Part shown: positions 22,243 through 31,605 of the stretch, one piece after another
How the letters are laid out: each line of letters opens with the position of its first letter
Numbering within the stretch: the stretch's first letter is position 1
Assembly (NCBI GenBank): GCA_900322095.1
Contig: ONYS01000002.1
Location: 1-48,652 of the forward strand
Reading direction: 5' to 3'
From: an uncultured Prevotella sp.
Lineage (GTDB): Bacteria > Bacteroidota > Bacteroidia > Bacteroidales > Bacteroidaceae
Length of the DNA: 48,652 nucleotides
Notes under the pieces: model-generated
Told to the model about the DNA's origin: nothing
Seen by the model: the letters and a program-made list of their open reading frames with translations, nothing else
Databases searched by the model: none
Translations under genes and position numbers: made by a program

Positions 22243-23952
22243 CTATGTGTTTCTAATCATCGCCAACCGATGGTATTCTGAAGGCGTGAGGCCGGTGAAG
22301 CGCTTGAAGGCCGCAACAAAGGAGGAGCGCGACTTGAAACCCACGCTGTTGCTGATGGCCTCAATCGTCAGGTTGCCATACGCGCCAGTGTCGCTGATGC
22401 GCTTGCAAGCTTCCTTGATGCGATACTCGTTGAGGAAGGCGGAGAAGTTGCAGTGGCGCGTCTCGTTGATTACCTGCGACACGTACTTGTAGTTGCTGCC
22501 CACCATCTGGGCCAGACGGTCGCACGAGAAGCCGGAAGTATAGATTTCATCGCTCGTTTCCATCACTTCCCTTATGCGCTCCATAAGACCCGTCTTGTTG
22601 TCCTCGGCCAGATGACTGGTCTGGTATTTCTCCTTTGCGGCGGCCTTGTTGCTCTCGGCGAGTTGCCGTTCCAGTTCCTCTCGCCGGCGCCGCGCCTCCT
22701 CCTCATCGCGCAGCATGGCCACGGTCTTGTCGTAGAGATTGGCGTTGGACTGACGGAGCCTGCGGTTCTTCCGCCACAGCACAATCAGCAGCACGCCCAC
22801 GACAAGCGCCACGCCGATGGCGATGAGCATGAGCATCTGCTGCGTCTGCCGCTTGTGCTCATTGGCCTGTATCTGCTCGTCGAACTTTCGCATCTGGTTG
22901 AGGAAGCGCAGTTCGTTGACGCCCGTCAGCTGCTGATAGTTGAGCAGCGTGTCCTTCAGGCAGAGGTAGCGGTAGCGGCTCTGTTCGGCGCGGGAAGAGT
23001 CACCGAGAGCGGCATAAGCGTCCATCATAAGGCGATAGGCCTCCAGTTCGGCATCCTTCATGTTCTGCTGGCGGGCGATGGCGAGTGCTTTGGTGAGCGT
23101 GGCGATGGCATCGGCATAGTGGCCCTGTGCGGCCTGAGCCCTTGCAACGTCGGCACAGGCGGAATAGTGATAGCGCAACTCCGACTCCTCCTGGGGCAGA
23201 CCGCGAAGCTGACTGGCGAAGACACGCTCGGCATCGGCATAGCGGCGCTGCGCCATCAAGAGATTGGCCTCATAGAGGCGATAGTTGTAAAGGCGGTAGT
23301 GGTTGCCACGCGTCTGCGGCAACCACTTATAGCGCAGCCATTCGCGGCGCAGGCTACCCATCTTCCCCACCCGCTCGGCCACGGAGACGAGATTGGTAAA
23401 TACCAAGTCGAGGGTGTTGCCGTCCGCCGCACTGGTGAGCCAGAAGGCCTTTCGGTAATAGCTGAGCGCCAGACTGTCCTGTCGCCGGTCGCCACCCTGC
23501 TCGGCCAACGTCTGATAGAAGATTCCGAAGTTGTTGTAGACGCGGGCCCGAATGTCAGGAAGCCTTGCGGCGATTTCCTCCAGCGTGATGAGACTCTCGT
23601 AGGCCTTGGGATAGTCGTAGAAGTTGAAGAGATAGACGTACCACTTGCCGGTGAAGGCCTGTCCCATCAGCCGCAGGTCCTGCTCCTTCATGTGGGAGTT
23701 GTAGCGCGAGGTAGCGATGGTGTAGCAGGCCAAGGCCGAGTCGGCATTGTCGGTCTCTTCCACATAGTGGGCGCCCTTGGCGATGAGCTGACTGGTGGAA
23801 AGCGTCTGTAGATAGTTGTAGAAGGCGGGCTGACGGGCCGCAAAACCGCTCTGGAGCGCGAAAAACAGCCACAGTGGTAGCAGAGGAAACAAACAGCGTT
23901 TCCATTGCTGAGAGGGAGAAAAAAAGTGTTTATCGCGCAACGGTCGTCTCAT
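22243..23952 (-). CDS. Membrane-anchored TPR-AraC transcription regulator (chromosomal copy)
   Basis: The protein has about 569 residues. The ATG at 23952 is used; an earlier in-frame TTG at 23973 overlaps the -7 box. Order: signal or anchor (CLFPLLPLWLFFALQSG), TPR-like helices including ADSALACYTIATSRYN and YLFNFYDYPKAYESL, a transmembrane segment (MLMLIAIGVALVVGVLLIVLW) near residue 370, a coiled coil rich in Arg/Glu, then an AraC-type HTH (LTIEAISNSVGFKSRSSFVA, FKRFTGLTPSEYH). It matches the island regulator along its length, for example YDF/YDYPxAY in the TPR part and VMETSDxIF/Y before the HTH. The next gene is the secreted protein, in the same order as in the island. Confidence 0.85.
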   Translation of the reverse strand: MRRPLRDKHFFSPSQQWKRCLFPLLPLWLFFALQSGFAARQPAFYNYLQTLSTSQLIAKGAHYVEETDNADSALACYTIATSRYNSHMKEQDLRLMGQAFTGKWYVYLFNFYDYPKAYESLITLEEIAARLPDIRARVYNNFGIFYQTLAEQGGDRRQDSLALSYYRKAFWLTSAADGNTLDLVFTNLVSVAERVGKMGSLRREWLRYKWLPQTRGNHYRLYNYRLYEANLLMAQRRYADAERVFASQLRGLPQEESELRYHYSACADVARAQAAQGHYADAIATLTKALAIARQQNMKDAELEAYRLMMDAYAALGDSSRAEQSRYRYLCLKDTLLNYQQLTGVNELRFLNQMRKFDEQIQANEHKRQTQQMLMLIAIGVALVVGVLLIVLWRKNRRLRQSNANLYDKTVAMLRDEEEARRRREELERQLAESNKAAAKEKYQTSHLAEDNKTGLMERIREVMETSDEIYTSGFSCDRLAQMVGSNYKYVSQVINETRHCNFSAFLNEYRIKEACKRISDTGAYGNLTIEAISNSVGFKSRSSFVAAFKRFTGLTPSEYHRLAMIRNT

Positions 23953-23969
23953 GCTAAGAAATGTTTTCC

Positions 23970-23978
23970 GCAAATTTA
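23970..23978 (-). promoter_or_regulatory. -7 box for the chromosomal AraC regulator
   Basis: On the minus strand TAAATTTGC fits TAnnTTTGC and ends 18 bases before the ATG at 23952, giving a very short leader. Confidence 0.65.
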
Positions 23979-24101
23979 AGTGTTTTTGGCGAGAATCGGG
24001 GCAAGTGAGGGGAATAATTCACGATTTCATCGGATTCTATCCTGATTATCAGAGAAGGGACACCAAACTCGGGGTTACCGCCACAACTGTTTGTTATTTT
24101 A

Positions 24102-24262
24102 CGCCCCGCTTCGCGGAATTAAGAATAATAACGAATAAAGCACCAACATGCTTATCAAACTCAACACTAATTAAAGGCTCAAAAACTCAATAACTTAAGA
24201 ACTCATCAACTCAAATTCGCCCGGAAATCTTGGCCGTCAGGAATGACGGCCCTCCTATCGCC
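24102..24262. repeat. Repeat remnants and REP-like copy
   Basis: CCCCGCTTCGCGGAATTAAG followed by AATAATAACGAATAA at 24102-24140 is a remnant of the 154-bp tandem unit. A reverse REP-like palindrome (TTGGCCGTCAGGAATGACGG, then CCCTCCTA) lies at 24230-24257, with CGCCCTCCTA repeated after it. Confidence 0.65.
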
Positions 24263-24362
24263 CTCCTACAAGACGGTCTGCATGGCTCGCACAAGAGACC
24301 TTGGTTATGCCTTCATACCCTTGAAAAGGATTCTTCATGTAGCTATAAAGCAGGATAGTTAC

Positions 24363-24450
24363 CGTCTGACGTTCGTCGGACAATCGTCTGACGTTCGTCG
24401 GACAATCGTCTGACGTTCGTCGGACGATCGTCTAACGTACGTCGGACGGC
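24363..24450. repeat. Array of four palindromes at exact 22-bp spacing (array 3)
   Basis: Units start at 24363, 24385, 24407 and 24429. The first three read CGTCTGACGTTCGTCGGAC plus three bases, and the fourth has TAACGTACG in the middle. The shared palindromic form is GTCTGAC-N4-GTCGGAC, so GAC-N4-GTC is at the centre as in arrays 1 and 2. The array is 136 bases beyond the stop of the leftward M16 peptidase gene, after its terminator. Confidence 0.85.
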
Positions 24451-24525
24451 TACAATTAACGCTCTACAAATGATGACCCGCGCTGCATAGGGGCAAAGAT
24501 GGTTGCAAAAACGCAGATATAGAAA

Positions 24526-24557
24526 AGGGGGACACACCGACAAGCGGCGTGTCTCCC
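24526..24557 (-). terminator. Terminator of the M16 peptidase gene
   Basis: GGGGGACACACCG pairs, with small mismatches, with CGGCGTGTCTCCC. On the minus strand the stem is followed by TTTTC. It lies 29 bases beyond the stop. Confidence 0.7.
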
Positions 24558-24585
24558 TTATATTGTTTGGGTTGTGCGGCAATCC

Positions 24586-27402
24586 TTACTTAGCAGGCGT
24601 CATCACAACCTCAGCATGATTGTTGGCACCAACGAGCTGCTTCAGATAGGCGGCTATCTTCTCGGGAGTGAGCGACTCGACGGCGGCCTTATAGCCACTG
24701 ATGAGGTCGACATTCGTCCACACGTATTCGTCAATATTAGCCATCCAATAGCTGTTGGACTTCAGCTCCTCGTCATGGTTCTTGAGCATATAGTCCTTCA
24801 CCTTCTGCACCTTGTCGGCATCCACCTTCACGGTGTTGTCCTGAATACCCTTGGCGAGCAGCTGGATAGCCACGTCGCTCTTGTTGGGATCCATGGGGCA
24901 ATAAGCCTGCATCACAGCCTCAATCTTGTCGCCAATGCGCTGCAATGTTCCGATGGCACCCACGCTGTAGGCAGCACTGGCATCCTCGCGGATAGACTTC
25001 AGATAGACCATCGAGAGCACCTGGGCGGCAGCGTCGCTGACCACGAGGTTGTCAACATTGTAGGCCATCGGCATGTGCCAGGCCTCAAAGGCCATTGCCT
25101 TCGGTGTCTCCATCTTGCGGGTGAAGAAGTTCTTCTGCTCGCCATTGGCATAGTAGGGAGTGTCCTTCCACTTCTCAGCCTTGCCCTTGGGCAGACAGCC
25201 GATATACTTCTCGATGAGCGGGATGAGCGTGGACTCGTCGAAGTTGCCGACGAAGTAGTAGACAAACTGTCCGGCGTTGGCAAAGCGCTCCTTCCAGATC
25301 TGCATCACACGGTCGTAGTTGAAGTTCTTCAGATCCTCCACGCTCATAGACTTTCCTCTCCAGCTGTGGCCGTAGACTGTGGCGTTGATGGAGTCGCCCC
25401 AGACGCTCTCAGGACTGAGGTCCTTGTTCTTCAGCATCTGGCTTTGCAGATTGAGCATGGCATTCACAGCTGCTGTGTCCTTGCTGACGCTCGTCATGTT
25501 GAGATAGACCAACTGCATGAAGGTATCCAGATTCTTGGGCACGGTGCTGCCGCTGATGGTCTGATAGGTACGGTCGAGCGAGAGATTTACGCTGCACTGC
25601 TTGCCGTAGAGGGCCTTCTCAACCTGCTGGCTCGTGAAGTCGCCAAGACCAGAGCTGGCCAGGGCGTCGGCGAAGAGCTGGAGGTTGGTGTAGTCGTTCT
25701 GGCCATAGAGGCTGGTACCACCCATTGACAAGCCCTGGAAGAGAATCTCGTTGTCCTTGAAATCGGTCTTCTTCAAGACTACGCGGGCACCGTTGGAAAG
25801 AGTCAGTTCCTTGTAGCCCAACGTCTTGTTCTCCTTTGTAGAGACCACCTTTCCGGCCTTGGGCAACTTTTTCTCATCGAGCAGCGGCTCGTTCTTGGCG
25901 TTGTCGACGTAGGGAGTGAGCTTCTCGGCACGCACCTGAGCCACGGTCTGGGCCATCTGGTCGGTTGTGGGATAGGTCTCGCCGGCTTTCTCCTGGGCGA
26001 AGATGGTCACCACGAGGTTGGTGTCGGTGTTGCTGATGAGTTCCTTGGCGTATTCATTGATCTGCTCCAGACCGATGACGGGCAGAGAGGTGAGCTGCTT
26101 CATCAGGCTGTAGTTGTCCTCGATGCTCGGCATGGGCTCGTTCTCGAGGAAGTGCTCGATGAGTTCCTGGCCATAGTAGTCGTTTTTGGTCTTGTTGCGG
26201 TTGTCATACTCGCTCTCGAGCTGCGACATATACTCGGCCTTGGCGCGGTCGAACTCGCCCGGCGTGAAGCCAAACTGGCGCACGCGCTGTGCCTCACGAT
26301 AGAGGGCTCCCAAGGTGGCGAGGTCATTGCCTTCCTTGGCCAGGCCAACAAGGGTGAAGGCGTCCTTGGTCTTGGAGTAGATATACTGTCCGTCGGAGCA
26401 GCCGGCAGCGGTGAAGGGGCTGTTGGCCTTCTGTGCTTCCTCCGAGAGGCGCTGGTTGAGCATCATGCTGATGAGCTGCTTGGCATACTGGTCGAGCGTA
26501 TAGACAATGGTGGTCTTGTCGGAGTCGGGAACGGCATCATGCTTCATAGAGATTTCTACGCGGCTGTATTGCATCTCCTTGTCCTTGTCGAAGACGTAGA
26601 TGGCCTTGTCGTTGTCGGGCACCTGCTCGTCGACGACCTTTGCGGCATTGGCGGGAACAGTGGCGTCGCTCCAATACTGCTTGATGAGCTGCTCCATGTG
26701 GTCAACGTCGACGTCGCCCACGATGATGATGCCCTGATTGTCGGGACGGTACCACTTGTGGTAGTAGTCGCGCAGCTCCTTATACTTGAAGTTGTCGACC
26801 ACGCTCATGAGTCCGATGGGCAGGCGCAGGCCATACTTTGAGCCGGGATAGAGCTGGGGCAGCACGCGCTCGAAGATGCGCATCTCGCCCGAGTTGTCGA
26901 GCTGCCATTCCTGATGAATGACGCCGCGCTCCTTGTCGATCTCCTTGCCGTCGAGGGTCAGGCCAGTGCTCCAGTCGCGAAGGATGAGCAGACAGCTGTC
27001 GAGGGCCGACTGGCGCTTTGTAGGCACGTCGCAGATGCGGTAAACGGTGCGGTCAATGTCAGTGTAGGCATTGAGGTCGCCACCGAAGTCAACGCCCAGC
27101 GAGCGGGTGTACTCGAGCAGGCTGCTGTCGGGGTAGTGCTTGGTGCCATTGAAGGCCATGTGCTCGAGGAAGTGGGCCAGTCCGCGCTGACTTTCATCCT
27201 CCTGAATGGAACCCACACGCTGCGCAATGTAGAAGTTGGCTACGTGTTCAGGCCAGTTGTTGTGCTTGATGAAGTAGGTCAGCCCATTGCTGAGCTTACC
27301 CATCCTCACCGTCTGGTCAACTGGGATTTTCGGCATCTCTTGTGCCGATACCGCTGTCATCACAAAGGATAGGACAGCTACAAAAAATAATCTCAATCTC
27401 AT
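24586..27402 (-). CDS. M16 family zinc metallopeptidase (pitrilysin-like), exported
   Basis: The protein has 938 residues. The ATG at 27402 opens a signal peptide ending VSAQ. The inverted zinc motif HFLEH (His77, Glu80, His81) lies in GLAHFLEHMAFNGT, followed by the usual substrate segment LNAYTDIDRTVYRI. The distal zinc ligand is expected in the ERGVIHQEW segment. The second half (about 480-938) is the inactive partner domain (YYFVGNFDESTLIPLIEKYI). The length equals full two-half M16 enzymes. It should cut peptides in the periplasm or at the surface; the substrate is unknown. The gene stands alone and is ended by a hairpin; no promoter box is obvious. Confidence 0.9.
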   Translation of the reverse strand: MRLRLFFVAVLSFVMTAVSAQEMPKIPVDQTVRMGKLSNGLTYFIKHNNWPEHVANFYIAQRVGSIQEDESQRGLAHFLEHMAFNGTKHYPDSSLLEYTRSLGVDFGGDLNAYTDIDRTVYRICDVPTKRQSALDSCLLILRDWSTGLTLDGKEIDKERGVIHQEWQLDNSGEMRIFERVLPQLYPGSKYGLRLPIGLMSVVDNFKYKELRDYYHKWYRPDNQGIIIVGDVDVDHMEQLIKQYWSDATVPANAAKVVDEQVPDNDKAIYVFDKDKEMQYSRVEISMKHDAVPDSDKTTIVYTLDQYAKQLISMMLNQRLSEEAQKANSPFTAAGCSDGQYIYSKTKDAFTLVGLAKEGNDLATLGALYREAQRVRQFGFTPGEFDRAKAEYMSQLESEYDNRNKTKNDYYGQELIEHFLENEPMPSIEDNYSLMKQLTSLPVIGLEQINEYAKELISNTDTNLVVTIFAQEKAGETYPTTDQMAQTVAQVRAEKLTPYVDNAKNEPLLDEKKLPKAGKVVSTKENKTLGYKELTLSNGARVVLKKTDFKDNEILFQGLSMGGTSLYGQNDYTNLQLFADALASSGLGDFTSQQVEKALYGKQCSVNLSLDRTYQTISGSTVPKNLDTFMQLVYLNMTSVSKDTAAVNAMLNLQSQMLKNKDLSPESVWGDSINATVYGHSWRGKSMSVEDLKNFNYDRVMQIWKERFANAGQFVYYFVGNFDESTLIPLIEKYIGCLPKGKAEKWKDTPYYANGEQKNFFTRKMETPKAMAFEAWHMPMAYNVDNLVVSDAAAQVLSMVYLKSIREDASAAYSVGAIGTLQRIGDKIEAVMQAYCPMDPNKSDVAIQLLAKGIQDNTVKVDADKVQKVKDYMLKNHDEELKSNSYWMANIDEYVWTNVDLISGYKAAVESLTPEKIAAYLKQLVGANNHAEVVMTPAK

Positions 27403-27563
27403 AATGATAGGATTTATTGTTAATAATGAATGTTCTGTTTTTGTGTAGGGCAACTCATTCTGGCATCAGTGGGATGCCAGTTGGTTGCTACTTGCTACTA
27501 GTGTCTCATCCCTGTCGGGCTGAATCTGTCTGTTATGCGCAAGCCCTGACTGAGAGACTACAC

Positions 27564-27782
27564 CTAAGGCGTTGATTCTTCTTTCTGATACTCCAGGATG
27601 TCGCCCGGCTGACAGTCGAGCGCCTGGCAGATGGCCTCCAGAGTGGTGAACCTGATGGCACGGGCCTTGCCAGTTTTGAGCACAGAGAGATTGACCGGAG
27701 TGATGCCCACCCGCTCTGCCAACTCGCCGGAACTCATCTTGCGCTTGGCCATCATCACGTCTAAATTTACGATTATTGGCAT
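27564..27782 (-). CDS. Small HTH (Cro/C1, YozG-like) regulator
   Basis: The protein has 72 residues. The helix-turn-helix reads MSSGELAERVGITPVNLSVL, followed by RFTTLEAICQALDCQPGDIL, typical of HTH_26 regulators. It lies 30 bases after the DUF2975 membrane gene on the same strand. The DUF2975 plus HTH pair is common in Bacteroidetes and Firmicutes. The regulator probably represses its own operon, perhaps with the membrane protein modulating it, but the signal is unknown. Confidence 0.85.
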   Translation of the reverse strand: MPIIVNLDVMMAKRKMSSGELAERVGITPVNLSVLKTGKARAIRFTTLEAICQALDCQPGDILEYQKEESTP

Positions 27783-27812
27783 AGCTTATGTTTTTTAGTA
27801 TACCGTCATTGT

Positions 27813-28463
27813 TTAAATTGTGAGCTTCTGATCCTCACGGAGCTCGATGCCGATGGAGAGAACCTCGGCCATGGCGAGAATGAAGAAGCAGGAAGCCAAA
27901 TCGATCATATTAACCAAAGACTGGGTGGTGATGCGATAACCTACCGGCCGGAACTGATCGGCAATAAGAAAAGCATCCCATGTAGAGACGGCGATAAACA
28001 GCAGATAAGACGCAAGCAACAGCCAGCCGCATTGGCGAAGCAACCTTACGCTTTTATGATCGAAGACCTCACCTTTATTAACACGCCACACAAAGCGGAT
28101 GAACTTGTAAAATACAGTGAAGAAAAGGACGATGATTGCCAAGCCCGAAAGCCCCGAAACCACGTCGAAGGCTGTGGAAGGTTGGAAAGCGCTATCATCT
28201 ACGTCCACCACGCTGCCGGGGAACACGCGCACTGTCTTGCCGGTGACGCCATTCGTCATGGTCACGCTCTTGGGATGCTTGCCGTCTGGCACCAAGTAGA
28301 CAGCTTTGGATGACTCAAAAATCTCCGCATCTTTAGGATCTACCTGAGCTTCCTTTACCGCATGGTCAGAGAAAAAAGTATAGGCTTTGAAGAAAGTTCC
28401 AAAGACCTGCACCAAAATGCAGAAGAGAATCAGCACACAGAATACGTTCAACTTTGTTTTCAT
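27813..28463 (-). CDS. DUF2975 membrane protein
   Basis: The protein has 216 residues with the ATG at 28463 (an in-frame ATG at 28490 is less likely). Four hydrophobic segments are seen: near 6-28, 91-113, 137-156 and 184-203. An extracytoplasmic loop follows the first (VDPKDAEIFESSKAVYLVPD...). Segment FYKFIRFVWRVNKGEVFD and VRLLRQCGWLLL are typical of DUF2975. It is co-transcribed with the small HTH regulator. Role unknown; it is presumed to be a membrane partner of the regulator. Confidence 0.82.
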   Translation of the reverse strand: MKTKLNVFCVLILFCILVQVFGTFFKAYTFFSDHAVKEAQVDPKDAEIFESSKAVYLVPDGKHPKSVTMTNGVTGKTVRVFPGSVVDVDDSAFQPSTAFDVVSGLSGLAIIVLFFTVFYKFIRFVWRVNKGEVFDHKSVRLLRQCGWLLLASYLLFIAVSTWDAFLIADQFRPVGYRITTQSLVNMIDLASCFFILAMAEVLSIGIELREDQKLTI

Positions 28464-28547
28464 CTTTTTGGAATTTAAAGAAGGTTTCACTTTGTATGAT
28501 TCTACTTGCTGTCCGGACAGCCAGTACCATTATCGTTTATCGATATT

Positions 28548-28556
28548 GCAAAGATA
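28548..28556 (-). promoter_or_regulatory. -7 box for the DUF2975/HTH operon
   Basis: On the minus strand TATCTTTGC matches TAnnTTTGC, 85 bases before the ATG at 28463. Confidence 0.6.
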
Positions 28557-28711
28557 GATGATAAAAAGGAGAATAACAAGGAAAACGACAAGTTTTTATC
28601 GTTTTTCGATGTATTTTAACGGTTTTGCAATAACTTTTGCTGATTATTGGGGTTTTGGACGTTTCGGACTAATCCGACCTGTCCGAAAAGTCCGAAAATC
28701 AATCGATCAAG

Positions 28712-28750
28712 AAAAAACCGCCGCACAGGCTCCTTGTCCGTGCGGCGGTT
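28712..28750 (-). terminator. Rho-independent terminator of the frd operon
   Basis: AACCGCCGCAC (28716-28726) pairs perfectly with GTGCGGCGGTT (28740-28750). On the minus strand the stem runs into TTTTTTC. It lies 35 bases beyond the frdB stop. Confidence 0.88.
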
Positions 28751-28784
28751 ATTATTGTTTGCTATTGTATTGATAGCTATATGA

Positions 28785-29540
28785 TTAGTCGTTGAGCTTA
28801 GCCTTGATGAACTCGCGGTTCAGGCGGGCGATGTTGGCGATAGACTCATTCTTCGGGCACTCAGCCTCGCAGGCGCGGGTGTTGGTGCAGTTACCGAAGC
28901 CGAGCTCCTCCATCTTGGCCACCATAGCCTTTGCGCGCTTGGCTGCCTCGGGACGTCCCTGGGGCAGGAGGGCCAGCTGGCTCACCTTGCTGGAGACGAA
29001 GAGCATAGCAGAACCGTTCTTGCAGGCAGCTACGCAGGCACCGCAGCCAATGCAGGTTGCGCAGTCCATAGCCTCGTCGGCGTTCTGCTTCGGAATGAGG
29101 ATGGCGTTGGCATCCTGAGCCTGGCCCGTACGGACGCTTGTGTAACCACCGGCAGCGATGATCTTATCGAATGCCGAACGGTCGACCATACAGTCCTTGA
29201 TAACGGGGAAAGCGGCTGAGCGCCAAGGCTCTACAGTGATGACATCACCGTCGTGGAAACGACGCATATAGAGCTGGCAGGTTGTGGCGCCCTGTGCGGG
29301 TCCGTGGGGATGACCGTTGATATAGAGCGAGCACATACCGCAGATACCCTCGCGGCAGTCGTGGTCGAAAACAAAGGGTTCCTTACCGCTCTCGATGAGC
29401 TCCTCGTTGAGAATGTCAAGCATTTCGAGGAATGAAGTGTCGCCGGGGATGTCGTGCATCTCGTGGGTGTCGAAGTGGCCCTTATCGGTTGGGCCGTTCT
29501 GACGCCAGAACTTCAATGTGAATGATATATTTGTGTCCAT
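28785..29540 (-). CDS. frdB: Fumarate reductase/succinate dehydrogenase iron-sulphur subunit
   Basis: The protein has 251 residues. It carries electrons between the flavin subunit and the quinone site in the membrane subunit. The [2Fe-2S] ligands are Cys62, Cys67, Cys70 and Cys88 ([10 protein letters not shown]...TTC). The cluster-binding cysteines of the ferredoxin part are C163, C166, C169 and C173 ([11 protein letters not shown]) and C218, C224 and C228 ([11 protein letters not shown]), as needed for [4Fe-4S] and [3Fe-4S] centres. It is the last gene of the leftward C-A-B operon, 54 bases after frdA, and is ended by a strong terminator. In anaerobic Bacteroidales the complex usually reduces fumarate to succinate. 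Confidence 0.95.
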   Translation of the reverse strand: MDTNISFTLKFWRQNGPTDKGHFDTHEMHDIPGDTSFLEMLDILNEELIESGKEPFVFDHDCREGICGMCSLYINGHPHGPAQGATTCQLYMRRFHDGDVITVEPWRSAAFPVIKDCMVDRSAFDKIIAAGGYTSVRTGQAQDANAILIPKQNADEAMDCATCIGCGACVAACKNGSAMLFVSSKVSQLALLPQGRPEAAKRAKAMVAKMEELGFGNCTNTRACEAECPKNESIANIARLNREFIKAKLND

Positions 29541-29594
29541 GTTGTTTTTTCGTTTTTGCTAATTTACATTCAATCTCAAACAGAAAGAGTCGGC

Positions 29595-31541
29595 TTAGCT
29601 CTTGTAATTACGCGTCTGAACCTTAATATACTGGTAGTTGAGGTCTTCCTTGAGCAGCTCTGGAGCCACCTCGTCAGAACCCTGATACTTCCAGCAAGCC
29701 ACGTACATGTAGTGCTCATCGTCACGCTTAGCCTCGCCTTCCTCGGTCTGGCTCTCGATGCGGAAGTGACCACCGCAGCTCTCGTTACGGTTCAGTGCAT
29801 CGTAAGCGATCAGCTCGCCCATGGTGATGAAGTCGCGAAGGTGGATAGCCTTGTCGAGCTCCACATTCAGACCTTCCTTGCTTCCGGGAACGCGGACGTG
29901 CTCGTTGAACTCCTTGCGCAGTTCCTTGAGCTCCTTGAGTGCACGCTCCAGGCTCTCCTTCGAACGGGCCATACCCACGTTGTTCCACATGATGTTGTAG
30001 AGTTTCTTGTGGATGTGGTCAACACTCTCGTCGCCCTTCACATTGTAGATGCGGTCGATTTCGGCCTGAACAGCCTTCTCAGCCTCGTCAAACTCAGGTG
30101 CGTCGGTCTTGATATGAGGCACGGTGATCTGGTCGCTGAGGTAGTTCTGCATGGTGTAAGGAATCACGAAGTAACCATCGCTCAAGCCCTGCATCAGAGC
30201 GGAAGCACCCAGACGGTTGGCACCGTGGTCGGAGAAGTTGCACTCACCCAGTGCGAAGAGACCCTTGATAGAGGTCTGCAGCTCGTAGTCTACCCACAGA
30301 CCGCCCATCGTGTAGTGGATGGCGGGATAGATCATCATCGGGTTCTCGTGGGGATCCACGTCGGTAATCTCCTGATACATGTCGAAGAGGTTGCCGTAGC
30401 GCTGGTCGACAACGTCGCGGCCCAGGCGCTGGAAGGCCTCAGAGAAGTCGAGGAACACGGCCAGACCGGTGTTGTTCACGCCGAAGCCATGGTCGGTACG
30501 CTCCTTAGCGGCACGAGAGGCAACGTCGCGGGGCACGAGGTTGCCGAAGGCGGGATAGCGGCGCTCCAAGTAGTAGTCGCGGTCTTCCTCAGGAATGTCG
30601 CGGCCCTTGATCTCACCACGCTGCAGCTTCTTGGCATCCTCAAGTTTCTTAGGCACCCAGATACGGCCATCGTTACGCAGCGACTCTGACATCAGCGTCA
30701 GCTTCGACTGCTTGTCGCCGTGAACGGGGATGCAGGTGGGGTGAATCTGCACGAAGCAGGGATTTGCGAAGTAAGCGCCCTTGCGATAGGCCTGCATAGC
30801 TGCGGTGCAGTTGCAGCCCATAGCGTTGGTAGAGAGGAAGTAGGTGTTGCCATAACCACCAGTGGCGAGGCAGACAGCGTGTGCGCCGTAGCGCTCCAGC
30901 TTGCCGGTCACGAGGTTCTTGGCGATGATGCCGCGTGCGCGACCGTCGATAATCACTACATCCTCCATCTCTGTACGGGTGTGGAGCTCAACGGTGCCGT
31001 TGTGTACCTCTTTCATCAAAGAGGAATAAGCACCGAGCAGCAGCTGCTGACCCGTCTGACCCTTGGCGTAGAATGTACGGCAGACCTGCACACCACCGAA
31101 AGAACGGTTGGCAAGCATACCACCATATTCACGTGCGAAAGGCACGCCCTGTGCGACGCACTGGTCGATGATGTTGGCACTCACCTCAGCCAGACGGTAA
31201 ACGTTGGCCTCACGGGCGCGGTAGTCGCCACCCTTGATGGTGTCGTAGAACAAACGGTAAACGGAGTCACCGTCGTTCTGATAGTTCTTGGCTGCATTGA
31301 TACCACCCTGTGCGGCGATAGAGTGTGCACGACGGGGAGAGTCCTGAATGCAGAAGTTAATCACGTGGAAGCCCATCTCGCCGAGTGAGGCAGCGGCACT
31401 GGCACCGGCCAGACCTGTACCCACGACGATGATGTCGAGCTTACGCTTGTTGGCGGGGTTCACCAGTTTCTGGTGAGCTTTATAGTTAGTCCATTTCTCA
31501 GCTAAAGGGCCTTCTGGAATTTTAGAATCTATCTGTGACAT
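29595..31541 (-). CDS. frdA: Fumarate reductase/succinate dehydrogenase flavoprotein subunit
   Basis: The protein has 648 residues. It interconverts fumarate and succinate at a covalently bound FAD on the cytoplasmic side. The dinucleotide fold is [12 protein letters not shown] (about 39-50), and the flavin-linking histidine is probably His73 in [17 protein letters not shown]. Downstream blocks include [39 protein letters not shown] and the tail with [20 protein letters not shown]. Length and spacing fit the Bacteroidetes/epsilon-type (type B) enzymes. It lies between frdC (64 bases upstream) and frdB. Confidence 0.95.
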   Translation of the reverse strand: MSQIDSKIPEGPLAEKWTNYKAHQKLVNPANKRKLDIIVVGTGLAGASAAASLGEMGFHVINFCIQDSPRRAHSIAAQGGINAAKNYQNDGDSVYRLFYDTIKGGDYRAREANVYRLAEVSANIIDQCVAQGVPFAREYGGMLANRSFGGVQVCRTFYAKGQTGQQLLLGAYSSLMKEVHNGTVELHTRTEMEDVVIIDGRARGIIAKNLVTGKLERYGAHAVCLATGGYGNTYFLSTNAMGCNCTAAMQAYRKGAYFANPCFVQIHPTCIPVHGDKQSKLTLMSESLRNDGRIWVPKKLEDAKKLQRGEIKGRDIPEEDRDYYLERRYPAFGNLVPRDVASRAAKERTDHGFGVNNTGLAVFLDFSEAFQRLGRDVVDQRYGNLFDMYQEITDVDPHENPMMIYPAIHYTMGGLWVDYELQTSIKGLFALGECNFSDHGANRLGASALMQGLSDGYFVIPYTMQNYLSDQITVPHIKTDAPEFDEAEKAVQAEIDRIYNVKGDESVDHIHKKLYNIMWNNVGMARSKESLERALKELKELRKEFNEHVRVPGSKEGLNVELDKAIHLRDFITMGELIAYDALNRNESCGGHFRIESQTEEGEAKRDDEHYMYVACWKYQGSDEVAPELLKEDLNYQYIKVQTRNYKS

Positions 31542-31605
31542 AATTGTATTTTATTGAAAGTGAAAACATGAAACGAGAACGCTTTTGGGCGATCCCAAAT
31601 ACACG

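Noticed and set aside
23953-23973. Longer start (TTG at 23973) for the chromosomal AraC regulator
   Set aside because: It overlaps the TAAATTTGC promoter box, and the ATG at 23952 gives a normal signal or anchor segment.
28558-28773. 71-residue rightward open frame
   Set aside because: It overlaps the frd operon terminator and part of the upstream region of the DUF2975 operon; the sequence is not protein-like.
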